A DNA stretch of 16,033 nucleotides from the NCBI GenBank assembly GCA_015501595.1, contig JADNRX010001020.1, positions 1-16,033 of the forward strand, in the 5' to 3' direction. The translations under genes were made by a program, and so were the position numbers. Under the pieces are notes generated by a model that saw only the letters and a program-made list of their open reading frames with translations, was not told the origin of the DNA and made no database searches. Origin of the DNA: Hymenopellis radicata. Its lineage: Eukaryota > Basidiomycota > Agaricomycetes > Agaricales > Physalacriaceae. Below, one piece after another: positions 8,261-16,033 of this stretch (the stretch's first letter is position 1; each line of letters starts with the position of its first letter).

Positions 8261-8981
8261 CAACTGAGGCCATCTTACGAAGTTGATTCGTGCAGGGATT
8301 ATAGCCAGGACGACGGACCCGTCAATTCTTATCCTTCCCATAATCCGACTGTTCGATCACCAGTCCACTCGCCTCGAAACAAGAAAGCCCTTGTTGGCGA
8401 AGCACGTCTGTGTTCGAACACAAACATATTCGCAGAAGACTGAGCTTCTGGATTGCTCGAAACGATAAGCGACCATCTCCATGAGTGCCTCTACCACCGC
8501 CTTTGGGCCGGGTAGGTTCATGCCCGGCACAGGATGCCTGGCACAAGAGCGTACATCAAGACGGAAGACGTCGCTGAAGACTCGCCTGCCTCCGGATAGA
8601 AGGGCATACGGAAGCGTTTGATGCTTCGCATGTGAGAGTCGGATGAAGGAAGCGTAGAAGGCGGAAGTGATATCGCAATTACTCGTAAGACATGCGACGA
8701 AGTCCTGCACTGTTTGGAGATCATCGGGGAAGACTCGACGGGGGAAAAGAGATAGAGATGTGAGATTAGGCGTGGTGAGCTGTAGCAGGATGCATGGGGA
8801 CTGTATTGATAAGCGCTTTAGGCGTCAACGATCTGACTCTGAGGACCACATAGATGACATTCAACCAACGAAGGAAGACATGATAACGCTGCTGGAGAAG
8901 GTTACCGGCAAGGTGTGCGAGGTGCATCGGTGACGGGGTGAACTCGAAAAAGGAAAGGAAGCGAAGGTCCGCCCAGGGCAA
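8261..8981 (-). pseudogene. Minus-strand coding-like region broken by TGA codons, unknown
   Basis: Not recognised. One minus-strand frame has coding character from about 8800 to 8357 (RRVFPDDLQTVQDFVACLTS, NCDITSAFYASFIRLSHAKH, FRLDVRSCARHPVPGMNLPG) and continues after a TGA at 8359-8357 as RIDGSVVLAIIPARINFVRW up to a GTAAGT donor at 8260. Upstream in the same frame there are two more TGA codons (8827-8825 and 8863-8861). A second frame, 8981-8820, also looks coding (MHLAHLAGNLLQQRYHVFLR WLNVIYVV), so a one-base shift near 8800 is possible. Further splice-like sites upstream (GTAAGT at about 9097 and 8993) suggest a multi-exon gene starting near 9160. I cannot decide between a gene with unresolved introns, a decayed gene and sequence errors. 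Confidence 0.35.
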
Positions 8982-9297
8982 TAGGGTTACTTACAATGCC
9001 TCGTGCGTATTGATGTCGGCGAAATAGCATACAAACAAGCAAGATCTTAGGGTAATGTTTAGGAAATCAAGGGAATTAGGAGAAGACAAAGACTTACCGT
9101 TTATTAGCCAAAGATGTCCTTCCAACGGGGAGCACGAAACCTACTCGCATTACTAATTTTGCGCGGTCGCGGAATCCAGTCAGTCGACTTTGGTATAATG
9201 ACCTGTAAAGGATGATGTTCAGAAGGTCTTCTGGTCGGAAGCATTAGCAATGCCATTACAAGGCTGTGAGGCTTTCCCGTTCCGACTCTCGTATATG

Positions 9298-9305
9298 TAT
9301 ATAAA
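9298..9305 (+). promoter_or_regulatory. TATA box of the orphan gene
   Basis: TATATAAA lies 31 bp upstream of the ATG at 9336. TATA boxes normally sit about 30 bp before the transcription start in most eukaryotes, so the 5' leader would be only a few nucleotides long unless initiation is further down or the true start is a later ATG. Confidence 0.6.
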
Positions 9306-9335
9306 CCGCTGTTGCACCCTCCCTCCAAGCAACCC

Positions 9336-11166
9336 ATGTCCGACCAACGAGCCCACGTCGTCTACAGAAAGCTCCTCCTGCGCAACGGCCACGGCTACCC
9401 GCTCTGGATACCCGACCCAGACGCGAACCTCGGCGCTGCGTGCAGAGACCGCGGTCTGAGCATCGGCGACGTCGGGCTCCTCACGCAGGACGGCGGGTTC
9501 GACTACCTCTTCAACATCCTCGCCGGCGCACACGACCCCATAAACGGCGGCGAAGTGCCCCCGGACTTTGTCCCCCTCCGCCTCACCGCGCGCCACCCCA
9601 TCCGCAAGATCGAGCGCATGCACAGGGAGTGGTCCGCCGTCACCAGCGCGCGCGTGTCAAAAAAGGCGCTGCACGTCGAAGCGTCCGTGGATACTCCGTA
9701 CGTCGGAGCCGCCCAATTCTAATTCTATTCATTGACAAACATCATCAGCGGCTGCCTCGGCGGGGGCTGTGGTTTTGAATTCAGCACGTCAAGCGAAGAA
9801 GCTGCCATGCTCGTACTGCCACATGGAAGCACGCGGTACGACGTCCTGAACAAATCGGCCTTTGAGCGGTACGCGGCGGAACACGCCGCGTCCTGGTACG
9901 AGTACGTCAATGACCCCGATCACTTGGGGAGGCAGGCGGTGAACGGCTCGCTCTACCTGGTCACGGGATGCGACAAGACCGCGTCGTGGGGCACGGCGGC
10001 GGTGTCCAAACCAGACGACACTCGCGCCGTGTCGCTCATATTCTCCACGTGTGGCTTCGGCCAAGGCAGCGTCGCGTTCAGATCCTCGTGGAGCACCCAG
10101 CTCGGCGCAGAGACGCGTGTTTTCCCCCAGGATGGAGCGGAAATCGACACCGCGCTAGAGAACCAGTGTGTCTTCATCCGAGGATTCACGATCTCGGTAA
10201 GGGAGAACCGAATGATGCAGAGGATGTTGGGCTCTGTGCAGTTTTCGAGGATATCGGGATCATCAAAGGACGAGCTACCAACATTCGGCTCAAGGATTCC
10301 GTTTGGTTACTCCTCGGGGTCGTCTTCATCGTCAAACTCTCCAGCTTCGTCACGACCGGGCTCCTCGAACAAGTCGATGTCACGGCCGACTTCTGCAAGA
10401 GCAGGTATACCCAACAAGGTCGAGGAAGAGGTCGAAGATGATGTCCACTTCTTCGGAATGGATTGTCTAGACTCGTGGGGACAAACGGAACCTTCAATTG
10501 ACGAACCATCTTTCTTAGGAATGGAATGCTTGGATTCTACATTGGAAGAGAAGACTAATGACTTCCGTTGTGAGGACGCTGAGGTATATATCAGTTCAGT
10601 TCAAGCACGCAGCTATCACTTACGTGCCTGTTAGTTGTTGAATCCTTCAGCGATGATCAACGAGTTCATCTTGAACAAAGTCGGTTCTCCCCAGCAGCAG
10701 AATGCAGTCCCTACTGACATAAATCATCTAGTTCCCACAAGCTCGAGTGGTAATGACTCATGACGACGATTGGACCAATGTCGTTGAAGAACTTGAATCT
10801 GAAGATCTGATCCAAAGAGTCATATCAATAGCAGAAGTGAGAATCGACGAGCGAGGTAAATTTCCAAAGATCAACTCCTCCAGACATTCACAACCTTCTG
10901 CAGGCGCGGCGACCCTACATCGGGATGGGACGGACAACATGTGTCCAGACTCTTCAACAAATAACACTAGACCCTCTGAGCCAATCGAGACGAATGCCCA
11001 GGTCCCGACAGAGAGCGGTGTACATTCAAAACTTGCTGAGATTCCAAGGACTCCAATCAATAGAAAGGGGGGAACACTTGTCAAACGGAGACGTTGGATT
11101 AGGAAGGCCGCTGGTAAGAAGAGACGTGGAAGGAGGGTCAGTCCTGGCCCCTACTGGGTGAGTTGA
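9336..11166 (+). CDS. Agaricomycete orphan protein, YPLW/GDVG/LFNI family, intact
   Basis: Exons 9336-9697, 9749-10583, 10635-10679 and 10732-11166, joined by 51, 51 and 52 nt introns, give 558 residues with no break. The N-terminus has GYPLWIPDP, then IGDVGLLTQDGGFDYLFNI and a Pro-rich linker. The middle has GGGCGFEFSTSS, MLVLPHGSTR, a helix of the form FERYAAEHAASWYEYVN, and GSLYLVTGCDKTASWGTA. Then come a Ser-rich low-complexity stretch, NPSAMINEFILNKFPQARVV and MTHDDDW. Known: this motif series marks a large family in mushroom-forming fungi, often in many copies and of unknown function; I do not assign one. The C-terminal ~60 residues are basic (KRRRWIRKAAGKKRRGRR), like a nuclear localisation signal. 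The third intron has an unusual GTCGGT donor. The last codons contain GTGAGT, so one more 3' exon cannot be excluded. Its 5' end is partly duplicated at 1502-1574. Confidence 0.85.
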
Positions 11167-11333
11167 TTGTTATCTTGGCAACCAATACCCGGGCTGTGAA
11201 GAGCAAATAGCGAGTGAGGAAGGAGAATACTTGGTAGACTCTCATTTTCAACAGAAAGAAAAAAAAGTTGTTAGCTGCACGTTTAATTACAGATACATGC
11301 GGTTGACTGATAGTGGGTTCCCGGTGGACTCGT

Positions 11334-11883
11334 TTAATGTTCAACGGCGAGTTCATACACTGTGAGAAAGTTAGAACACCTGGCGGACCGACATGAAAGC
11401 CCATACCTGAACCACATTCCCAGCAGCGAATTTGCTTGTTCTCCTTGAGCTCGTACCACATAACATCATGCGAATCTGCTGGACACCCTGTGCAGCCGAT
11501 AATTCGGGAGGTGGCCTGAATTGATGTTAAGAAAACAGTGCACGAAAAAGGTAATTGGATTGGCTGACAGTTGCGGGGACCATGATTGGGTTGGCTTTGG
11601 TGCCGACGCGGCTAGAGTCGAGGGGCTCCTGGTCAAAGACGTTGGTGCCGGCGATGTCACCAAGGAGCTGGAAACGCTCAAGACCGGTGGCCTGGTCGTA
11701 GGCGGTGGGGACTTCACCGTCCTTGACACCAGGACCAACGATGATGGGCGGCGCCGGGCCGTGGCCAGAGGCGACCATTGCGGACGACGAGAATGCCCTG
11801 AGGGCGGCGACTGGCGCTGGACGGACAGCATGCGCGACGGCGCGGGCGGCGGGACGCACAACGACGCTGGCGCGAGAAAACAT
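11334..11883 (-). CDS. COX4: Cytochrome c oxidase subunit 4 (zinc-binding; mammalian COX5B)
   Basis: Minus-strand exons 11883-11569, 11515-11407 and 11359-11334, with introns of 53 and 47 nt; 149 residues, intact. The first ~35 residues (FSRASVVVRPAARAVAHAVR...AFSSSA) are Arg/Ala/Ser-rich without acids, a mitochondrial presequence. The mature part has GLERFQLLGDIAG, PLDSSRVGTKANPI and the zinc site: Cys113, Cys116, His121, Cys136 and Cys139 lie in GCTGCPADSHD and RCWECGSVYEL. Known: in yeast the single zinc ion of Cox4 is held by Cys/His residues of this region; Cox4 is a nuclear-encoded structural subunit of complex IV on the matrix side. The first intron uses a weak GTCAGC donor. Length matches other fungal Cox4 proteins. 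It is divergent from the antiporter gene at 12384. Confidence 0.95.
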
Positions 11884-12383
11884 GGTAGACGAAAGTGAGC
11901 GGGACTGTCACGCTGTCACAAGATACGCGGGTATTATCCGGCTAGCTCCGAGGCCGAGAGCAGTCTCGGCAGAGACTTGAAGTTGTGGGTGTCTGTGGGC
12001 GTGTTCCTCTGCTTATCATCCACCAACATGCTCCGCGAAATTGCCCGAATAATCCGAGGTTAACATGGTTATTCCAAGTCGACCGCTAGGTTGCGGTACA
12101 CGGTCTTGCTCGGTTGCGGTATACACGGCCTTCCATGGCTACTACCCTGATTTAATTGTTCGACTACGCCACTGTCGGTCTGTTTCTATTGACCTTAATG
12201 CTCTCAACATCTGATAGAAAAATCAGTTATATTCGAGGAAAATTAGCGTTAATCTGACAAGTCGAGACTTGGCACGCTGTCAAAAGAAGCTTTTACGCGA
12301 TCAGTCTATTTTTAATTAAAGAAGTTGGAGAATACCTGCACCGCCACCCTTCTGTTCTCCTACTACCAGCACTGGTGGCTGCA
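11884..12383. promoter_or_regulatory. Divergent promoter region, COX4 / antiporter
   Basis: This 500 bp spacer serves COX4 on the left (minus) and the Ca2+/H+ antiporter on the right (plus). It contains two direct copies of GGTTGCGGTA(TA)CACGG at 12089-12103 and 12112-12128, 23 bp apart, just over two helical turns. An AT-rich stretch, TATTTTTAATTAAAG (about 12307-12321), lies about 65 bp before the antiporter ATG and could serve as a TATA-like element. Confidence 0.45.
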
Positions 12384-15141
12384 ATGTTCCACAGTCGCTC
12401 CTTCCCCATGCGTCCCATGGATTTCCCTTCATTACCACCACCACTCGTCGTTTCTGAATCAGCCACCAGCCTGCCCGAACAGCAGGATCACGGTCTGCCC
12501 TTTTTCGCGACGCCGGCAGACAAAGCGAAGCCCAGCCTATGGACAAGGCTCACAAAGGGCTGGAGACACATAATATGCCACTCTTGCAAGTCTCTGGTCA
12601 TATTCAGCTCGAAAATCTGCTCACAATGCCTCATTTCAGGGCTTAATATCCTCTTATTCCTAATACCTATCGCCGTGCGTTTTCATCCACTCGCCTTTCC
12701 CTGAAGCTGATAATTGTCCAGTTCGTCCTTAATCAAACTCTCGAAGAACCCGAAATCTGGGTGTTTTCATGTTTGTCTTCTTACGCGGCCCTTCGTTTCC
12801 CCGGCGTAACATCTCCTTCAGTTTCCCTTTTGGGTTTGATCCCGTTAATACAACTCACGAAATCACCACGCTTCAGCTTACTACCCGTCTGGGTGGTGCA
12901 ACAAGTGGGCTGATCAACGCCAGCATGGTCCGTGTCAAACCAGTTTTTTTACCAATCTGATCATCAATTAACACACTCTCAGGCTAACTTGTACGCATAA
13001 CCGCCGTCTATGATTATGCCTACCTCACATTCAAGTACAGTGTTGAAATCATCGTCGCCTCGACTGCGCTCCGCAAGTGTGAACTTCGCGTAGTTCAGTC
13101 GACACGTAAGATATTCGTCTGATCTTGATTTCCAAGTTCTCAACCTCCTCTCAGTGATCGGTTCGATGCTGAGTCGAATCCGTGAGCATCCAGTACAGCT
13201 CATCCAACGTGCATGCTAACTCGATTGCAGTGCTTGTTCTCGGGATTTGCTTCTTCGCTGGGGGTATCCGTTTTTCCGAACAAGTGTTCGAACAAAGTAT
13301 GTCCTTGATAACAAGATCGGGCCCGCTTTTTCATCCTGCATTTCAGCTGCCAACGCCATGAATATGTCTTTGTTAAACATATCGGTCGGCGCCATTCTAC
13401 TACCGGCTGTCTATCACTTTGCTCTCAGTGATAACGAAACGGACATCATCTCGGCTTCCCAGAAACAGAGCATCCTCCAAATGAGCCACAGTGTCAGTAA
13501 AACAGACACTGGTTACTACGCATCGAAGCTAATATAGTCGTTTTAGGTTTCTATTGTACTGATGTTCAGTTCGTATTTGTTTATCCTCTTCGACATGAAC
13601 TAACCAAGACAAAGTCTACTTTGCATCGCTGGTCTTCCAGCTTTTGGTCCCACAACCATCTCTATCAGGGTATGTAGCTTCTTCGAAGCAGGGCAAAATT
13701 AACTGTCACCAGATAATAATTACGAAAAGTCGCGAGCACAGCAAGGACATCTTCAAGGCGCCCATGTCAAAGTTCATGTGGAAACGAAAGTCCATAGAAC
13801 GCGAAATTCCTCGCCACACTTCTCGCCCAAGGATCGGGGTGGATTCCAGGAAGTGCCTCTGAAAGAGTCGTACAGTTTCACTAGTAACACGCCTTCTCCT
13901 CGTCTTCTCCATTCGACTCACTGCTCATCTAGTGCCCGGCGTCGGATATAACTCATCAGTCCTTACAACATCGAGATCCGATCTCAGTGCATCCGCAGTG
14001 GGACAGAGTTACACTGTTCGCCTCGTTGATGGCGAAGGCGGTATTCCGATGGCCCGTGGGGCAAGCAGCAGAAACTTCAGCGGGTCGACATATCATGGCT
14101 CTCCCGAAACTGTCCACGACGACGGCTACAAGCCGAAACGTCTGGACGATGACTATGACCAGCCGACTCCGCGTTTGCCGACCAAGGCCGTTGAAAAGAA
14201 GGCGCCGGAGGTCAGCTTATTCTTGGTTCTGTTGTTGTTGGCAGTCGTTACTGTGGTGCGCATTTTTCACTGTTCTAAATATGTTTCGACTCTAATGCGC
14301 ATGCGCAATCCTGCAGGGTGTCGGTTTCACTGCGGACTGGCTGGTCGGGTCCATGAACGAAGTGTCCACGACGATAAGCAAGGAATGGGTCGGCCTCATT
14401 CTATTGCCTGCTGTGGGCTCGCTTGCTGGTTTGTATTTCATTTTCGAAGATGGAGAATCGCTTATTGATGAATGACTTGTTTCAGAGTGCGCCAGCGCCA
14501 TTTCCACGTCATACAAGGATAAGCTGTCATTCAGTATTTCCGTCGCAGTCGGCTCAACGATTGTGAGCCTTTCTTTCCTCCTTGTGTTGTGATGATTGAC
14601 TTGATGTATTCAGCAAACCGCTCTATTTGTAACTCCGTAAGTCTGAACTGTCTACTAGAGCCAAGTTCGATCTGATAGGGAGATAGGTTCATGGTGACCG
14701 TTGCGTGGATTGCAGGCAAACCACTAGCGCTTCTCTTTGATCCATTCGAGTCACTGGTGAGGCTATATTACCTTGTCGCGCCATGTACTTCGCTGACCGT
14801 CTCTTAGGTCCTATATATCTCAGGTGAGGCGTATCAGAAATCTAGTGGCGCTGCAGGTCGCTTACATCTGTGCAGTACAAGTTATGAACTACACCGTCAG
14901 CGATGGAAAGTCCAATTGGTTAGAAGGACTCATCTTAATATGTCGGTTCTTCTGCTCACGGTTCGCTTTGCCTTTCGACTCTGACCCTGTTGCAGGCCTG
15001 TATATCATAATTGGTGTTTCTTTCTGGTTCTATCCAGGCGAGTGTCTACCCCACCTGTACGAAGGCAAGCTAAACGGCCCAACAGGATCCACCCTCTCAA
15101 GCTCGTTAGCCGTCTGTCACCCTGATGTGGCCGTTATTTGA
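12384..15141 (+). CDS. Vacuolar-type Ca2+/H+ antiporter (CAX), 18 exons, three frame breaks
   Basis: Exons: 12384-12674, 12722-12770, 12822-12927, 12983-12990, 13041-13105, 13155-13181, 13231-13296, 13347-13492, 13547-13568, 13615-13669, 13713-14255, 14317-14428, 14486-14562, 14614-14636, 14687-14756, 14808-14823, 14876-14941, 14996-15141. The c-1 repeat reads ANFVEIIVASTALRKCELRV, then VQSTLIGSMLSRILLVLG; the c-2 repeat reads GLILLPAVGSLAECASAIST, then KLSFSISVAVGSTIQTALFV. GICFFAGGIRFSEQ and ISVGAILLPAVYHF follow c-1, and a hydrophilic loop of some 150 residues joins the halves. Known: CAX proteins use the proton gradient made by the V-ATPase to load Ca2+ into the vacuole. Three single-base shifts (near 12847, 13641-13644 and 13931) break the frame; correcting them gives exactly 629 codons. 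A 45 nt in-frame stretch at 12597-12641 may be one more intron. It resembles yeast VCX1 but is divergent. Confidence 0.88.
12983..12990 (+). other. 8 nt microexon of the antiporter gene
   Basis: GCTAACTT is bounded by a 55 nt intron ending CTCTCAG and a 50 nt intron starting GTACGC and ending GTACAG. Only this splicing joins LINASM to VEIIVAS in frame, giving SM-ANF-VEI in place of the canonical GN-x-VE of the c-1 repeat. Skipping the 8 bases would shift the frame. Confidence 0.65.
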
Positions 15142-15380
15142 TTGCCTCCACGCCAACCGCATGAACCCTCAAGATATATTGATTCGGAACACTTCATGGA
15201 CCTTTGTACATACAGTATGTATCTTGAATTACCGCCTATCTGGCATAGAGGACTCCCCTACATTGTATATTCCCATCACCCAGTCGTCGTTCGCTACAAC
15301 CCCTAATATAATATGTTACATAGTTGGATACTTGCGCAAGTGCTAGCTAGGCTACTCAACCATTTTGTGGGTTCATCACT
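15142..15380. other. Convergent intergenic region
   Basis: About 240 bp between the stops of two converging genes (the antiporter and the esterase). It is AT-rich, with no coding-like frame and no repeat; it presumably holds both 3' untranslated regions. Confidence 0.5.
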
Positions 15381-16033
15381 TTAATACGACGCGATTCCAT
15401 GCGTAATATTGAACGTGAGCCCGGGGTTCGCAATAATCGGAAGATCGCCGGGTGGGAAGCTCGCCTCCATGAGATCAGCAACCATTCTGCCAAAAACAAT
15501 AGTCCCATTGACGTTCAGATCTATTGAAATGGCATTATTAAACTTCACTAGTGGGCAGTGGCGCATAGTAGTAGCTCACGAGTATTGTCGTCCTCCAGAC
15601 GGTTCAGCCGATGAGAAGCATCCTCCCCTATAGCCTCAGTACGCAATCGAAGCCGCATGCAGATCCAAGAGATGCGTGCCCTGCTCCTGAGCGACGAGGA
15701 TCGCCTCGTCCGCCCACGGCTGAGGGTGTCCGCGATGGTGCCGTCGTCGTTGAAGCTCCTGCGTCAGACTCGTGACAAGAACGGGCTCCGCGCCGAGCGC
15801 GCGGATCTCCTGCACCATGATCGTCATGTTCGCCCCCATGGACGCGGGCGGCGCGATCTTCATGTCGTTGTGGCCGAATGTATCGTGGCAAAGGTGCGCC
15901 GGCCTTTGGCGACTTCTGCTTGGATGGCGGCCACTGAAGGGCGGCGTTAGGTGTGGAAAGGACGAGAAATCGAACTCGGTGCGGAGGACAGACCTGAAAT
16001 GTTCCAAAAGCCGTTCGCGACAAACGTCCCGGT
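15381..16033 (-). CDS. SGNH/GDSL-type esterase, 5' partial, several small deletions
   Basis: Minus-strand exons 16033-15994 (continuing beyond the window), 15933-15580 and 15520-15381, with introns of 60 and 59 nt (CTAAC branch site in the first). The product runs TGTFVANGFWNIS, VAAIQAEVAKGRRTFATI, FGHNDMK, PPASMGANMTIMVQEIRALG, AEPVLVTSLT, WADEAILVAQEQGTHLLDLH, LEDDNTHLNVNGTIVFGRMV and ends NITHGIASY. GHND is SGNH block III and Asp-Asn-Thr-His (DxxH) is block V, supplying the catalytic Asp and His; the Ser block would lie upstream. Known: such fungal proteins are secreted carbohydrate esterases or lipases, related to rhamnogalacturonan acetylesterases. Odd: small deletions are needed near 15878 (1 nt), 15760 (2 nt), 15718 (1 nt) and 15637 (2 nt); the last creates a TGA at 15638-15636. 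Confidence 0.8.

Noticed and set aside
9104..9210. Minus-strand frame ending VIIPKSTDWIPRPRKISNAS...WKDIFG with a double stop
   Set aside because: It resembles a protein C-terminus and follows an ACAG acceptor-like site, but it overlaps another candidate exon in a different frame (MRVGFVLPVGRTSLANKR before a GTAAGT), so neither could be chosen.
11900..12060. Secondary-metabolite or mating-type cluster
   Set aside because: No biosynthetic core enzyme, pheromone, homeodomain or receptor gene is found anywhere in the window.
15001..15141. Possible premature end of the antiporter at WFYPG with a GC-AG intron after it
   Set aside because: A CAG/GCGAGT junction exists at 15038-15044, but simple read-through to the TGA at 15139 gives an exact codon total, so no extra intron was added.
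1..16033. CRISPR array, phage genes, bacterial operons or a prokaryotic defence system
   Set aside because: No spaced direct repeats of suitable length are present, and all gene models are eukaryotic with short spliceosomal introns.

Overview
This window looks like chromosomal DNA of a filamentous basidiomycete, most likely an Agaricomycete. The evidence is: nearly every gene is split by 43-61 nt spliceosomal introns with GT(A/G/C/T)xGT-like donors, CTRAY branch points and YAG acceptors; there are no operons or Shine-Dalgarno sites; coding exons are moderately GC-rich; and one gene belongs to an orphan family I know only from mushroom-forming fungi. Species-level identity cannot be read from the window.

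Layout. 1-1238 (+): 3' part of a PPN2-like calcineurin-type phosphoesterase. 1502-1574: a 70 bp relic of the promoter and first exon of the orphan gene at 9336, lying against a decayed minus-strand gene (1576-2262). 2678-3364 (-): VMA12, the ER assembly factor of the V-ATPase. 3678-4260 (+): a small unrecognised multi-exon gene with broken frames, divergent from VMA12. 4736-5241 and 5253-5733: two non-autonomous DNA transposons (MITE-like) with TA target duplications, lying almost end to end. 5991-7184 (+): an HNH-nuclease protein. 7806-8070 (+): a small glycine-rich protein. 8261-8981 (-): an unrecognised coding-like region broken by TGA codons. 9336-11166 (+): an intact four-exon orphan protein of the YPLW/GDVG/LFNI family. 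11334-11883 (-): COX4, intact. 12384-15141 (+): an 18-exon vacuolar-type Ca2+/H+ antiporter. 15381-16033 (-): 3' part of a secreted-type SGNH/GDSL esterase running off the window.

How the genes relate. Three of the recognisable genes concern the vacuole: polyphosphate turnover (PPN2-like), V-ATPase assembly (VMA12) and proton-driven Ca2+ uptake (CAX). COX4 and the CAX gene are divergently transcribed from a shared 500 bp region; VMA12 and the gene at 3678 share a 313 bp divergent region; CAX and the esterase converge. I see no evidence that these form a dedicated cluster.

Most striking at the sequence level: PPN2-like, VMA12, HNH, CAX and the esterase are all clearly conserved genes, yet each carries one or more 1-2 nt indels in an otherwise good reading frame, several in homopolymers, whereas COX4 and the orphan gene are intact. 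After correcting only these indels, the VMA12, HNH and CAX models come out at exact multiples of three. That fits residual assembly error at least as well as real gene decay, so the breaks should be checked before any gene is called a pseudogene. I did not find a convincing new multi-gene system in this window.
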